A stretch of 64,000 nt of DNA from Obelidium mucronatum (lineage: Eukaryota; Chytridiomycota; Chytridiomycetes; Chytridiales; Chytriomycetaceae). Of the stretch, positions 31,245 through 43,490 are shown piece after piece. The stretch is taken from positions 62,001 through 126,000 of the forward strand of contig JAIVFH010000019.1 of NCBI GenBank assembly GCA_025765595.1, written 5' to 3'. Made by a program: the position numbers and the translations under genes. The notes under the pieces are model-generated. The model was not told the DNA's origin. It worked only from the letters and a program-made list of their open reading frames with translations, and ran no database searches. Position 1 is the first letter of the stretch. Each line of letters opens with the position of its first letter.

Positions 31245-34200
31245 ATGTCCCAATCGCAAACACCGCCTAACTTTATCGTTGCCGATCTGGACCCTCAACA
31301 GCCTGTGCGACTCCAACCACACCACCTACTTCAAGAACAACAACAGCAGCTGCAAATGAAGGACGATCAGCCAGCCCCTCATGCCAGCAACGCCCACAGA
31401 AAGCCTAATCAGCTCAAGGCCCTTTCGAGGAAAACTATTGCTTTCCAGAAGCGCCAAATGTTTACAAACATCTGTTGTATTTGGTGTGTTTGTGCCGCAG
31501 ATTGCCAGTGTCGATTCCAATGCTAATCTCTATCTCTCCACCCCACCCTACCCCCCAGCATGTGTCCGCTTATGATGGTCGTTATTTCGGCCATGATTGG
31601 ATCGCTCATCAACGGTCTTATTGCAAAGTCGCAAACAGCCGAAGGTGTGATTGGCTGTAAATCAATTAGCGATGTAGCATCACACTAAACGTTTTATTTC
31701 CTCATCGATGACTAGATGTTCTCTACTGCGGCAACAATGCCTCTCTGACGTCTGCCGGTTTCCCAATCTTCAACCGTTCCGATCCAAGAGTCTACGGCGT
31801 CAACGTTCCAAACGGGAAGTCCGTCAACTATTTGGTGTACTTGAATTTGGGGAACTTGAACGGGCCTCCCGGAGCTCAAATTTTGAACGCAATCCGACCA
31901 TGTATGTGTAGTGTAGGGTTCATAGCATATTATTGGCTAATCCTTGTTTGTAGGTGTTAACTGGTTCGGAGACGAGTACCCACAATTCAGTCCTATTTAC
32001 GAAAGAAACGCAAACTTGAGTGCAAGTGGGAAGGCTGATGCAACTTATGTTCCCCCACCAGACGGTGGATGGCTCGCTGAGTTGTCGAAGATCAGCACAG
32101 ACCCAAAGAACTTCGATTTTGTTTCCTTCCGTTGGTTCACGCAGCTGCAGCAGTCTTCATGGGCTGTTGTTGGTGCAAAGAAAGGATTGGAAGGAGCTTT
32201 GGGCTCCCTCCCCAACTTGGGACCTCTCTCCCTTGCTCAAGGAATTGCACTTAATGCCAATGCTTCCGCTATTTTGCACCCACGTTACCAAGCGTCAACT
32301 GGTCTTTTGGGGGCAATCTCCCAGCGGCTCTACACCAACTTTACCACTTCTACAGACCCAAAACAACCACCTTTCAACCTCGCGAACTTCCAACTTGTTC
32401 CATACTTCTCCTCCAACAATAGCATTCAGTCGTCCGAGGACATTGATAATATCATCTCAGACCAATTGAATGCCATCATTGCGGGTCTCGCAAGCTTGAA
32501 CAAGACAGTCCTTTTGCAAAGTTCTTCTAAACAATCGACTGCTGATATTCAAGCCTTCCAACTGGCGGGAGCGGCGTTGACGTCGAAAATGCCTTACGGA
32601 GGTCTCTACTTGGAAGAATTTGACGCCACCACTGGAAAAGTGAAGCTCATTTTCCACTACGGAACCGATGATCGTCTCGCTTCAAGTAGTTCTTTCCCAT
32701 TCACTGGATACAGATTACTCCAAACAGTGGCTCAAATCGGACAGGCCAGTTTGAGAGCCATCTCCTCAGGAACGAACGCATCCTTGGCCCAAGCTACCGT
32801 CACTCAAGGAATCAGATCCTTCCCAGAAATCAAGAACACTGGATTCTCGTTCCCTTTTGGTGGACTGATTGGACGTATTTTGTATCCATTCGGTGTTAGT
32901 TTCTTGTTGCCCATTTTCGTCATCATGTTGGTGAAGGAGAAGGAAGACCGTATCTACATTATGATGAAGATGAATGGTGTCAAGACATGGGCATACTACT
33001 TAAGTCACTATGTCACCTTCTTCATCCTCTTTTTCATCTCAACTTTGGTCTTTATTGTTGTGGGAAAGGGTGCCAAGTTGGATATGTTCACAAAGACTTC
33101 CCCTGTTGTATTGACGGTGTTGTTCTTGTTGTGGGGAAATGCCCAGATTGTTTTGGCATTTTTGATTGCTACTTTGTTCAGCAAGAGTCGTATTGCACTT
33201 GGTGAGCTCCTCATATTTTCAATATCCTTCTGAATCATTAACTTGATTTGATGCTCCTCTCAGTGATGACATTCTTGGTTGTTTTGGTCGGAGTCGTTAT
33301 TTCTCTAGTTCTTGCCAACCTGTACTTGGATGCTATTCAATTCCCAGTCTTGAACATTTGGCCACCATTCGCTTTCTACCGTGGTCTTAGTTTGATGAAC
33401 ACCGCCAGTATCACCGCTGGTGCATTGGTAACACCGTTAAATTTTTTGGTTCTGAAACAATTCTTGACCGTCTTCTTCTATTATTGTTTTTAGCCATTCG
33501 GAACTGAGCAATTTGCAGCTGGAACTGAATTCAGCAGCATCTGTCGGTTCCTCTTCGTTGAAATTTTTGTGTACGGAGCCTTGGCAATCTACATGAACCA
33601 GGTCGTGCCCACCGAATTTGGAGTCTCCAAGCCATGGCACTTCCCAGTAACCGACTTGATTGCACTCGCCCAATCCAACAAGAGAAAGAAGGCAAACGGT
33701 GGAATTGATATCCACGCTGAACACCACGTTGCCATTGCTGCAACTGAAGAGTTAGATTCCCGTGAAGACGACGACGTTCGTGCAGAACGTGCTCGTGTCG
33801 ATGCCCAGCAATACTCCCCTGACGCCACCATTGTCATGAGTCATATGAAGAAGGTGTACCCAAGCAGAAAGGGTCTTGGTCCTAAAGTGGGAGTACGTGA
33901 TGTCACCTTTGCTGAAGAAGCTGGAGTCATCTTTGGACTTTTGGGGTATCTATAATAATGTTTCTTTCTTTTTTCGTATGTGGATGATTAATTCATACTT
34001 TCATTATAGTCCAAACGGTGCTGGAAAAACCACATTGATCAACATTTTGACTGGTTTATACGAAAGTTCTGGTGGTCAAGCGAGACTTGCTGGATTCGAT
34101 ATCAAGACTGAAACAAGTCAAGTATACAACTCCATTGGTGTATGCCCACAGGTATTATTTTTTTGAAAGTAGTGCGAAAATCCTTGAATATTAAAACGCC

Positions 34201-34986
34201 CCTCTTTTTTTGAACTTACCAGTTCGACATTCTCTGGGAAGACTTGACCGTGGCTGAACACTTGTACTTTTATGCACGTTTGAAGGGAGTCGCTGGTGGA
34301 AAAGAAATCGAAGCCGTTGAGCAATCCTTGAAGCAAGTTTCCCTGGAAGCCCTCCGTAACCGTCTCTCCAAAACATTGTCTGGTGGTGAAAAGCGCCGTT
34401 TGTCGATTGCGATTGCACTTGTCGGAAACCCGTCTGTTGTCTTTTTGGACGAGCCTACGGTTAGTACATATTATATTAATACCCACGGCGAATTACAATC
34501 TCACATGCATTTCAATAGACTGGTTTGGACCCCGAAGTACGTCGTTTGATTTGGAACATTATCCAAGACGCTCGTGAAAACAAGACTATTATCCTCACAA
34601 CTCACTCCATGGAAGAGGCCGAAGCTCTTTGCCAACGTATTGGAATCATGGCGAAAGGATCTCTTCGGTGCATTGCTCAGCCATTGCGACTCAAGGAACT
34701 GTATGGAACGGGATTCAAGCTCTCCTTCTATTCTCTTGCGGAAGACACTGACCGGGCATGTGCGTTTGTGGAAACCATCTTGCCAGTGGGATTCAAAAAG
34801 ATCGACGCCTTCAGTACGAACACGGCTTATGAATTTCCAGCTGCAAGTAACGCCATTCCAGCCTTGTTCGAGGAGATGGAGAAGGGAAAAGATGCCAATG
34901 GTATTTTGCAGTGGGGTATTTCCCAAACCACATTGGAAGAAGTATTTTTGCATATCATTTCAGACGATGACGCAAATGCTGATTAA
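31245..34986 (+). CDS. ABC transporter, subfamily A-like half-transporter
   Basis: The first ATG in frame is at 31245 ([12 protein letters not shown]). About nine exons give roughly 1,100 residues. A Gln-rich N-terminus precedes the first helix ([18 protein letters not shown]), then a long Asn-glycosylatable loop, a helix bundle starting [20 protein letters not shown], and one ATPase domain split by introns inside the Walker A (LLG then PNGAGKTT) and just after Walker B (VVFLDEPT then TGLDPE). The signature is LSGGEKRR and the end [14 protein letters not shown]. It differs from its neighbour in the loop and in helix sequence, so this is an old duplication. Predicted lipid transporter; the substrate is unknown. 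Confidence 0.9.
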
Positions 34987-35055
34987 TTGAGGTGGAAATT
35001 AGGTTGTGTTTGTTTTATTGCTTTTTAGAGTAAAAGAAAAGAGAAATTCTTTCCG

Positions 35056-36054
35056 TTAAATATTTGATTCTTTCGCAATCATTCGGGCACCTTGGACGGC
35101 CAGGAAATCCGCTTGTTCGTTTCCATAAAGCCCTGCGTGCGCTTTAATGTATTCCTGTTTTGTGTGAGGGATTCAAACAGATTCAAAGCCCCAGACTTAC
35201 AATATGAACAGTTTTGACACCATTTCGATGTCTTTTATGCATTTCATCGTCCAATTGAAGCCACAAATCCTTATTCGCCACAGGTTCGTTTTTGGAATTC
35301 CTCCAATCTTTCAATTTCCACATGGAAACCCAGCCGCCAATTCCATTCTTGACATATTTCGAATCGGTTTTGATTGTTAAATGCGCGTTTTCAGGTGCGG
35401 CTTGGAGGGCACGAATAACAGCCTACATCGAAATTAAAACACGAATCCTTGCAACTCGCATCCTAACTCGCAGTACCAATAATTCCGCGCGATTGTTTGT
35501 CTGTATATCTCCAGGCAGTGGTTCGCTAATGTTCCGAGGATCGTTTGGAGCAAAGAATACGCCAATGCCACCCTTTGCTGATGCCTTCCCGTTTCCACCA
35601 CATGCACCGTCCGTGTAGATAACAAGCCTCGGGGTAATTCCTTGTATCGCTTGCGCGTCATTATTGGGTATGGGTGTTGCTGTAGTGGGCAACGCAATGA
35701 CCTTTGTGGATGAGGGTGGAAGGATACCCGAGAGCGGTCGAATGGACACTGTTGTTGTGATTCGTTGTTTTTTTGCAGCTGCTGGTTGTTCGGCGTTGTT
35801 TGGCTCTGATTCCTCTTGTCTAATCCGCTTCGATCCCTTCGACGACGTTGACTCAGCCTTTAAGTAAGCTTCGGCTTCAAGAGTCGTTGCAAAGCTCTTG
35901 AACTCTGAGCCTGGAAACTGATGGACCTGCGTCTGGCAGCTGTCCCTGAGTTGAGGTGTCAATACTACCCAACAACCAGCCTTTACCCTTGCATTTACCA
36001 GGTTTTGTAGAGTCCTGGCTTTCGTCCAACACGGACCGCATATACTTTGGGCAT
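35056..36054 (-). CDS. Ribonuclease H1
   Basis: The start codon MPKVYAVRVGRKPGLY opens an RNA:DNA-hybrid binding domain, completed across the first intron as KTW then DSCQTQVHQFPGSEFKSF. A Ser/Lys-rich linker leads to the RNase H fold: VIYTDGACGGNG (first Asp), NNRAELL with the catalytic Glu, LTIKTDSKYV with the next Asp, and HAGLYGNEQADFLA with the last Asp. The protein removes RNA from RNA:DNA hybrids in nucleus and mitochondria. The usual WVKGH motif reads EYIKAHAG here. The gene ends 70 bp from the convergent ABCA gene. Confidence 0.93.
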
Positions 36055-36430
36055 TAGTTTTAGTGATACGAGTATTTTGTTGAGAAAAGACATCTAAAGA
36101 CTAAATAGCAAATGCAACCACATCTTTTCCTTCTTATTACTTTTAAAAGGAAAGACATTCTTCTATTTTGATGATGAGTAATTATGAATGAAGCCAAACA
36201 ACCTTATCACAAATAAAGAAAAAAAGTGGTGATTTGGAACAGAAGCGGTGATGCAAAGCAAGGTCTGAACGACCCTCATCATCACCACATTTTTTTAGGT
36301 CGAAAAATTTCATTACACCAACTTGTCACCTTTCCAGTGGTTTAAGGAAAGGAAAAAAAAGACCGAATCAGCGGAACCCAAAAAAAACAGTTTAAGAAAC
36401 AGCATCCCACATCAGACACACAACTACGCT
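36055..36430. other. Intergenic region between RNase H1 and the first WOPR gene
   Basis: A divergent promoter region with A-rich runs. No open frame or structured element is evident. Confidence 0.5.
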
Positions 36431-37619
36431 ATGCTGCCGCTTACGCCTGCCCCTAGTCCACAAAGTCCTCCCCGCTTCCTTGAGACTTTCAGAGGGTATG
36501 TTGTCTCTTTCCATCGTACTTAATCTCCTGTAGAAGTTGGTGGATAGTCGTGACGTACACTCATTCCCTTCCAACGAACTCTGACGTCCATGAGACTTTT
36601 GACTGATCAAACATCAAAACTATTAGATTCGTCAAGAACAAAAACGATGCAAAGATTCTAGTAGAAGCATGCATTGCAGGCTATCTATTCCCCCTCAACG
36701 TCATTCCAGTCGATCTGAGTTGCCTCAAGCTACAGTCGGGAACTGTGATAGTCTTCTCAGGTATTCTTCAACTGACCTATCCCGTCTTCTTTATCCGTGC
36801 CTCCCTAACATGAGAAATTTCTTAATGAATCCAGAATCTACATCTCATACGCAAATGATGCGATGGAGAGATGGCGCTAAATGGAGTCCTAGCAGAGTCA
36901 ATGGCCAGTTTCTGCTGTACCGCGAAGTAGAATCGTCAAAGGTGCCATCAACAACAAGTACCGATATGAGCCAAGAATCCAGTCGCTTCAATACCCCTGT
37001 CCCACGTCCGGGAACCCGCCTTGTTGTTCAAGGTTTCGCAAAGCGTACAATCAGTATCACTGGTTCGGATGGCCACAACTACCGCGTCATCAGCTACTTT
37101 TACCCGAAGGATGTGTCTCATTTGTATGGAGATGACCACGAATCAGATGATGTTATCCCTACACCTGGTGGCAATCGGTTGGGAGACGTCGAGAAAACCC
37201 GCAAATATGAAAGACATGATATCCAAATAGAACCACTCAAGACTCCAGCGCAACATGGCAATTTGGCGCAATTCTCTGAAAAGCCTCAACAACAGGTAGT
37301 TGCTGCACGCTTTGCTGGCAAAAAGATGGCCACCGTAGCAGCCCCTTCAACTTCTCCTACTACCACTACTTCGGTTACTTCAGCAAACTGGAATCCCCAG
37401 TCCCCTCCGCTTCAATACCAACAACACTACCATCAACAGTATCAGCACCCTGTTTCTTCAGCACAGCATCAAGTTTATCTGCCCAGACCGCATTACCAGG
37501 AAGAATATAGGCCATCTTCTTGCTATTGCGGTGGCATGGGATTGAAAAGAAAATACAATCCGGAATGGGATAGTCAGAACAGTGTTATTCTTCGGCCAAT
37601 TGTGATGAGGAGGTTTTAA
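36431..37619 (+). CDS. WOPR-domain (Gti1/Pac2 family) transcription regulator, copy 1
   Basis: Three exons (36431-36495, 36627-36760, 36835-37619) encode 327 residues. The first WOPR half spans ETFRGFVKNKNDAKILVEAC and SGTVIVFSE, then the signature MMRWRDGAKWSPSRVNGQFL and YREVE. The second half is GFAKRTISITGSDGHNYRVI, SYFYPKDVSHLY. Proteins of this fungal family (for example Wor1, Ryp1, Gti1, Pac2) bind DNA and control morphogenesis and development. The C-terminal part is Gln/Pro/Ser/His-rich and ends with CYCGGMGLKRKYNPEWD, shared with the next gene. Introns sit at the same codons as in copy 2. Confidence 0.93.
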
Positions 37620-38163
37620 GTTCAAATAAAAAAAGCTCCTTAGTAATAACAAGTTGTAATTTTTTTTTGACTTTTGAGTGATGCGACGAAAAGCAGAGAT
37701 TGGACAATTTCATCGAAAACCATTACTTTTTTTTTCCACATCACCAGATTTTCCTTAAAGGTGATCTGAAAAGTGATAGCAGATTGCCGAAACCGGTACG
37801 TCCCTTGGAGAATCAGCAAAGATGAAATTCATTTGTTTCAATAAATCTACCCCTTGAACAATGAGCGTTTCGTGGCTTTACACCACTGTCAAAGTCGAAA
37901 AGTGTCTGATGACGCATCAAAGTCCGACATTGGCCGGCCAGCTGAATCCCAAGGCGTGATCTCATCCGATAAGGAAGACATGATGCATCATTATTAATTT
38001 CAAAATTCTTGTTTTCACCGGTGTCAAGTCTGTGTATATTTTAGCACCCCGGAAGGAGGGAAAAAAAAAGATCCCTTTTGATGGCAAATTTTTTTAACTC
38101 TGAGATCAAAGAAAGCACACGCTTCTATTACACCCTCTTCTAGCACGACCAAACACCATCACC
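37620..38163. other. Intergenic region between the two WOPR genes
   Basis: It holds the 3' end of copy 1 and the promoter of copy 2. Poly-T and poly-A runs and a CACCATCACCATG start context are visible; no further gene is supported. Confidence 0.5.
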
Positions 38164-39671
38164 ATGCCGCAGTATCCATCCGGTCAAAGCAGTACTGGAT
38201 CTGCCTTGCTACCGCCACAACGGTACCACCAGCGGCCACTGCCACCTCAACCAACGTCATCATCATCAGCATCATCAAGACCGTCGATACCCTACTTTTA
38301 CGAGACATTCAGAGGGTAAAGCCACAAAAACAGAAAAGAGCGAGAAAGGAAGAATGTGAATTCTAAAATCGGAGAATGTTATATAGCTTTGTGAAAACGA
38401 AACGAGACGCACAAATCCTGATTGAGGCTTGCGTGGCTGGACACTTGTCTCCCTTGAATTCATTCCCAGTGGACATGTCTAGAATGCAAATCAAGTCAGG
38501 AACTGTGATTGTCTTTGCAGGTGTTGCATACTAACATTTTTTTTGTGTGTGCTTAATTTGAGTGGGGGCGGTTGGGTTTTGGGATCACTAATAACTGTTA
38601 ATACATTACAACAAACAGAACACAGCAATTCCACCCAAATGATGCGATGGAGAGATGGTGGCAAGTGGAGCCCGAGCCGAATTAACCAGGACTTTTTATT
38701 GTATCGCGAGGTCGAGGCCGTCAAACCTGGAGATGGGCCGGTTGTCGCAGTTCAGAACGAGATAATGCCTCAGTTTGTGAATCCCATTACAAGGCCTAAT
38801 ACGAGACTGGTACCGAATGGATTTGCAAAACGGACAATAACTTTGACTGGGTAAATTCACAAGAGAACTCTGTTCGATTTTCTTCGGAGTTGATGACTAA
38901 CCAGAAGAAACCTAAACGAAACGTCATGTTTTTTTTAGATCCGACGGGAAAGAATATCGCGTGATTTCCTACTTTTATCCTCACGATGTGTCTCACTTGT
39001 ATGAAGGAGAAATACAAGCAGCTCCGCCAGCTGATGTCGACATGTTGGATGGTGAACGACCAGACGCGAACTCAACAGTCAACTTACGTCAGCGTATTGT
39101 ATTCCCCGCTCCAAATACCATTCTAAAATATGGTCGCATCGAAACGGGTGGACAGCCTTTTATGACACCATCCAAAGTTCCTGCACTTGCACGATTTCGA
39201 AATCCCCCCTCTTCGGGTTCACTAATTCCACAAAGAAAGCAGTCATCACCATTGCGATCTGTTATTATACCCAGTCAAGCGACATTCCCCCACCCTCTAC
39301 CACAACAACAACAACCTCAACAACAATTCCAACAAATTGGTTCTTCATTATCATTCCAGCCACAAAAACAGCAGCACTTGGATCAAGATAATTATAATGC
39401 ACATCGGCAACACTTCAGTAGCCCTCATGGCCAAGAATCATCGTCATCTTTTTATCAGCAACAGCCCCACGAGCAGCACCAACAGCCCGAATACTTTCAT
39501 AATCCCAATCATCAGTATTTTATAGCACATAATAATATCAGCAGTATGAATGCCAGCGTATGTCCTTGTGGCGGTATTGGACCGAAAGTAAAGTACAATC
39601 CAGATTGGGAGCAAGAGCCTGCCGTTCTCGCACCTCTTTCTAATTTTCACGACGACTCTGCTAATGCTTAA
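38164..39671 (+). CDS. WOPR-domain (Gti1/Pac2 family) transcription regulator, copy 2
   Basis: Four exons (38164-38315, 38387-38520, 38619-38850, 38939-39671) encode 416 residues. WOPR blocks are ETFRGFVKTKRDAQILIEAC, SGTVIVFAG, MMRWRDGGKWSPSRINQDFL and GFAKRTITLTGSDGKEYRVI followed by SYFYPHDVSHLY. It keeps an extra intron inside the domain, between LTG and SDG, that copy 1 lacks. The C-terminal half is strongly Gln/His/Pro-rich, as in many fungal activators, and ends CPCGGIGPKVKYNPDWE. A tandem duplicate with a diverged activation region. Confidence 0.93.
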
Positions 39672-39811
39672 AAAAGAAAAAGTTGAAAAAAAAAGAATGG
39701 TATTAAATAAGTGAAAATAATTAAACTAATAATAATAATTATAGTATTCTTCTTTTTCACCTTTATTCTCAACAATTTGCGCTTTTTTCGGTTTTTTTAA
39801 ATCCAAAAAAA

Positions 39812-40712
39812 ATGAACAGCACTAGAGCGTTTGCCCGCTTCTTCCAGGCTTCGACTGTCCGCAGAGCTCACACTTCAGTTGCTCAGACCTTCACTGAGAA
39901 CAACCCTGCCTCTTTCCCATCAGTCAAGGACACTATGCTGAAGCCAAACTTCCACGAATACCAACACGCCCACGGTACACACATACTCTCTCTCTGAACT
40001 GTGCGATAGTCCTTGTTTTATATCCTATCGAAACTGTTGCTGCTGCTGCTGGAGTGTTGGATAATTTAAAGATCGTTGGAGTCCTTCGAAATTGGGGAAA
40101 AAATTACACACATGATGACACTGAATGGCTCATCGCAAACGAACAACATCTGCAACAACATACGCAAAACGCGCGCTGTCATAGCCATGACACACCAAAT
40201 CCTGGACCCACCCCCCCCCCCCCCCCCCCCCTCCGAATTCAAAAACGAATTCCTCTAAAACCCATAATTTTTTTTTTTGTTCATCTTTTCAACAGGAAGC
40301 ACCAACACCTGGTTCTGGATCAACGTGATTGTAACTGTCCCAGCCCTCGTTGCCGTTGGATCCTACTCGATCCCAATTGAATTGGAACACATGAAGCACC
40401 TCTTGGCACACCCCAGAGAATACGAGGACTTGCCATACATGCGCAAGAGAAAGAACCCATTCCCATGGGGTGACAAGAACTTGTTTTACCACCCACATGC
40501 TAACCCAGTAAGAAGCGACTTTTTTATTTGGGGGAGGGAAGGGTGGTTTTGTGAAACTGTTGGAGCTATTCTTCTTGGGATAAGGATAATTAATAGCTGC
40601 CTGGTGGTAGTGCTGCTGCTGGACACTTGTATCCTAAGATTTGATTCTACATGCATCAAAAGCTAACTCGCCTCTTTTTTTTTCTTTCATCCAGGACCCA
40701 CCATCTGCTTAA
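39812..40712 (+). CDS. COX13: Cytochrome c oxidase subunit 6A (Cox13-like)
   Basis: Exons 39812-39974, 40296-40507 and 40695-40712 encode 130 residues. The N-terminus is Arg/Ser/Ala-rich with no acidic residue in its first 30, as in a mitochondrial presequence. The core has the single membrane helix TWFWINVIVTVPALVAVGSY and the conserved tail HPREYEDLPYMRKRKNPFPW then GDKNLFYHPHANP. The subunit sits in the inner membrane in respiratory complex IV and tunes its activity. The last exon encodes only DPPSA. The first intron contains a run of about 20 C and a poly-T stretch. Confidence 0.94.
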
Positions 40713-41159
40713 AAACAAGCAGTAGAAATATTCTGGAAACTCACTCTTCCTCGCGAAGAAAACTTGGTGTTTGTGTGAATGTTTTTTTGTGGCGGTTCAA
40801 AATAAAAAAGTTGACCTGTTCTGAACTTTCGAACAATTCCATTGTTTCTCAACTTTTTTTTTTTTTTTTTGGAAACAACAGATAGTTTTTTTAATGAATT
40901 CAAATTGTAATTAATAAGAGATCAAGAAACAGTTGTTTTCTTTTCTTTTTTTTTTCTAATATATCGATTTTTTTTTGTTAAGGAAGACATGTGTAAACTC
41001 AATAAGAACAAGCACAAAAAAAGATGGAAAATGAGACGTTGTAGAAACAAAAAAACAAAAACAAAAACAAAACAAACTAGAAAGTGAAGTGAAAAAAGAA
41101 GTGCAAGTAATTTAAGGAACCAGACAAATGGCATATAACAGTTTCGTCTATTTTTCGTT
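40713..41159. other. Convergent 3' regions of COX13 and the egghead-like gene
   Basis: AT-rich tails with long poly-T and poly-A runs, including AAACAAAAACAAAAACAAAA. The short open frames here are low complexity and I call none. Confidence 0.6.
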
Positions 41160-43490
41160 TTACTTCTTGATGACATCAAAGTCTGACTGTAACAGAGCCA
41201 AGTTTTAGAGCGCAGAACTAAAACTTCCAAAAACAGAGAGGATAAAAAAAAAAAGGTGAACTCACAGGTGGGAATATAATACCGTACATGACAGCACAAC
41301 CTTCCATCACAACACAAATGTATTGCAAAATCAAGGTAAGCGGGATCCGCAAAAACACGATAAACGGGTTCACCCCCTTATCAATATCCTGAATGAAAAT
41401 CCCCAAAATGTACAAGTACACAAAAGTAACAAAAGACACATCCTTCAAGAACCCAAACCAACGCGGTGTAGTGTACTTGTACGCGAAACCAAGCGGAATC
41501 GAAGCAATCGTACAGTAGAGGGAAAAGATTCCGAGACCCCAGAAAAAGGCCCACAGTTTGGGGAGAAAGTTGGGCAGTCGTCTGATTCCGACAAACCATC
41601 TTCTACGTTGCTTCATGAATCCCATAATGTCCATGGGTGATTGCTCACGGACTAGAGCGCATACTTTGCCGCATCGGAAACCACGGTCCCAGGCCTTCAT
41701 TGCAAATTGGTAGTCCTTCAGTGAGTGATCCCAAGTCCCAAGTGACGGCGTTTTCCACAAGTCCGTTGTTCATGAGGAAGGATCCGTGGGCACCAAAAAT
41801 GGGACGGTGGAAGTAAGTGTATCTGGAAAAACCGAAAGGTAAGGAATCGAGATAGATAGGAGGGAAGAAATCATCGATCCAAAAAAGAACTCAACTGCAA
41901 GTGGAATCGAGACAAGTCATCACCGACACGAATAGCATCAGCAACAGTAAAAATCCAGTTGGACCAGTACTTGTACTGGTTGTACAAAATAACACCTTGT
42001 CCAAAGTGGTAGTCCTTCTCATACCAAATAAACTCCAAACAACGCTTCACAGATTCATCGTCGATAACAGATTCTTCATCCAAATGCAGAATCCAGTCGT
42101 GCTCGGTGAATTTCATTGTTTGGCGGTACCATTCAAGAGCACGGGCCTTGTATTTGGAGTTTCCAGTGGTGAAGTTCTTTGGGCAAGGTGTAGCAGTTGA
42201 TTCCTTCGAAAAAGTAGGGTTCATCTGTGAGAACGTGGATACGAATGGATGGGTGGAAGTTTTCCAAGTGTTTGTGGGCCTGCCACGCACGGTAGACTGC
42301 CTGTAAGTGTTGTAAAAAATTTAATTGGATTTTCCATACAAATTTTGTTTTACGAATGAATCCATTACAACAGGATACATTGATATGGAGGATGGATTGT
42401 CCAAGGAGAATGGAGTAGGAAAGGAGTAAGGATAGGAACACCGCCTACGGCAGGCAAGGAAAAAAAAGAATTACACCGCCTACGGCGGACCGCCTGCGGC
42501 GAAAAGAACACCGCCTACGGCAGAAATGAAACACCGCCTTCGGCAGTGTGAAGGCAGGGGTAGAGTATAGACAGCATACCTCTCGATTATCACCCTTGGT
42601 AACCGTAACAATGTAAAAGTTATCCAATCTACGTTTCTTGACACCTTCTCTAGCATAATCCAAGAATTTGGGAGTACGGTAAGGCAGAATAAGACCAAAG
42701 AGACAAATCAAAGTGTATGGCAAAGGCAGCAACCATCCTGTGTTTGAAAAAAAGAGAGACACACACAAAATGTTTGAAACAATGAGGATCAATCGATAAA
42801 CAAGCCAACACACACAACAAACACATACCAATCTTCCAGTAACAGCCGACATTCCACAACTCGTAATCATCATAACTCTGTAGTTTACCGAGGTAGAAGG
42901 TCATGAAATAGATAGAACCCATCAAGAAGAGCATGTTGAAGATCCACATTTCCGAGAGCAAGGCCATGACGGCTTTTGTGTTTCCCGTGTTTGTGCGGAC
43001 TTCAGGCTCGCCTGCATGGCATGGAGTGGATGCATTGTTAGGATCAAAGCTTGTAATCACACACACCGATAAATAAGGGGAGCAGCAACGCACCGGTGCG
43101 CCGCGACAGCGAGTTCGACAGGGCGTACGACAGCGGCGGCTTCCTGGCGTCGCCGGCGGCGTGCGGGATGGGCACGGCGGTCTCGGCGGCGGCGGCGGCG
43201 TCGTGGTCCTTCAGCGGCGACGACACAAACTTCTTGTGGCTTGCGGCGGGGGCTACGGCGGCCACGTGCGCCGGCTGCGGCGGCTGCGGCAGCGGCAGCT
43301 CGGCGCCAAAGTCGCGGAACGTCGCCGTGCCGTTCGACGCAATCGAGTCGCGGAAGCGCCCGCCGCCGCCGCCGCCGACGGGCGTCTCGGACCCCGTCGC
43401 CGTGTTGAACCGCAGGCCGCCCTGCGACGCCTCGGACGCGCCGTCCTGCCACGCCGCTGTGGGATTCGGGGTCGGGGTTGGGTCACTCAT
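41160..43490 (-). CDS. GT2 family glycosyltransferase, egghead (beta-1,4-mannosyltransferase)-like, with two frameshifts
   Basis: A GC-rich Ala/Pro N-terminus (from 43490) is followed by membrane helices (EMWIFNMLFLMGSIYFMTFY, LLPLPYTLICLFGLILPY). The catalytic part has VTVTKGDNRE, VLTDEP, KYKARALEWYRQ, the metal-binding region WILHLDEES, FGQGVI, ADAIRVGDD, GAHGSFL and the acceptor-site-like QRRRWFVGI, then C-terminal helices and DFDVIKK. This order matches egghead proteins, which add mannose to a glycolipid in metazoans. Two extra bases break the frame: near 42178 (PK|NFTTG) and near 41715 (SLTE|DYQF, where the usual ED..F motif should be). Either the gene is recently dead or the consensus is wrong; all other sites look functional. 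Confidence 0.8.
42439..42546. repeat. Cluster of five short GC-rich hairpins in an intron
   Basis: Five copies of CCGCCTACGGCGG or a variant (CCGCC-TAC-GGCAG, CCGCC-TGC-GGCGA, CCGCC-TTC-GGCAG) lie at about 42441, 42476, 42490, 42511 and 42534, inside the 278-nt intron between VTKGDNRE and AVYRAW. Each is a near-perfect stem of five pairs with a three-base loop, in an otherwise A-rich setting. Confidence 0.85.

Noticed and set aside
42439..42546. Possible CRISPR-like array from the repeated CCGCC...GGCGG units
   Set aside because: Units are short palindromes with irregular spacing, inside a eukaryotic intron, without spacers of uniform length or cas genes.
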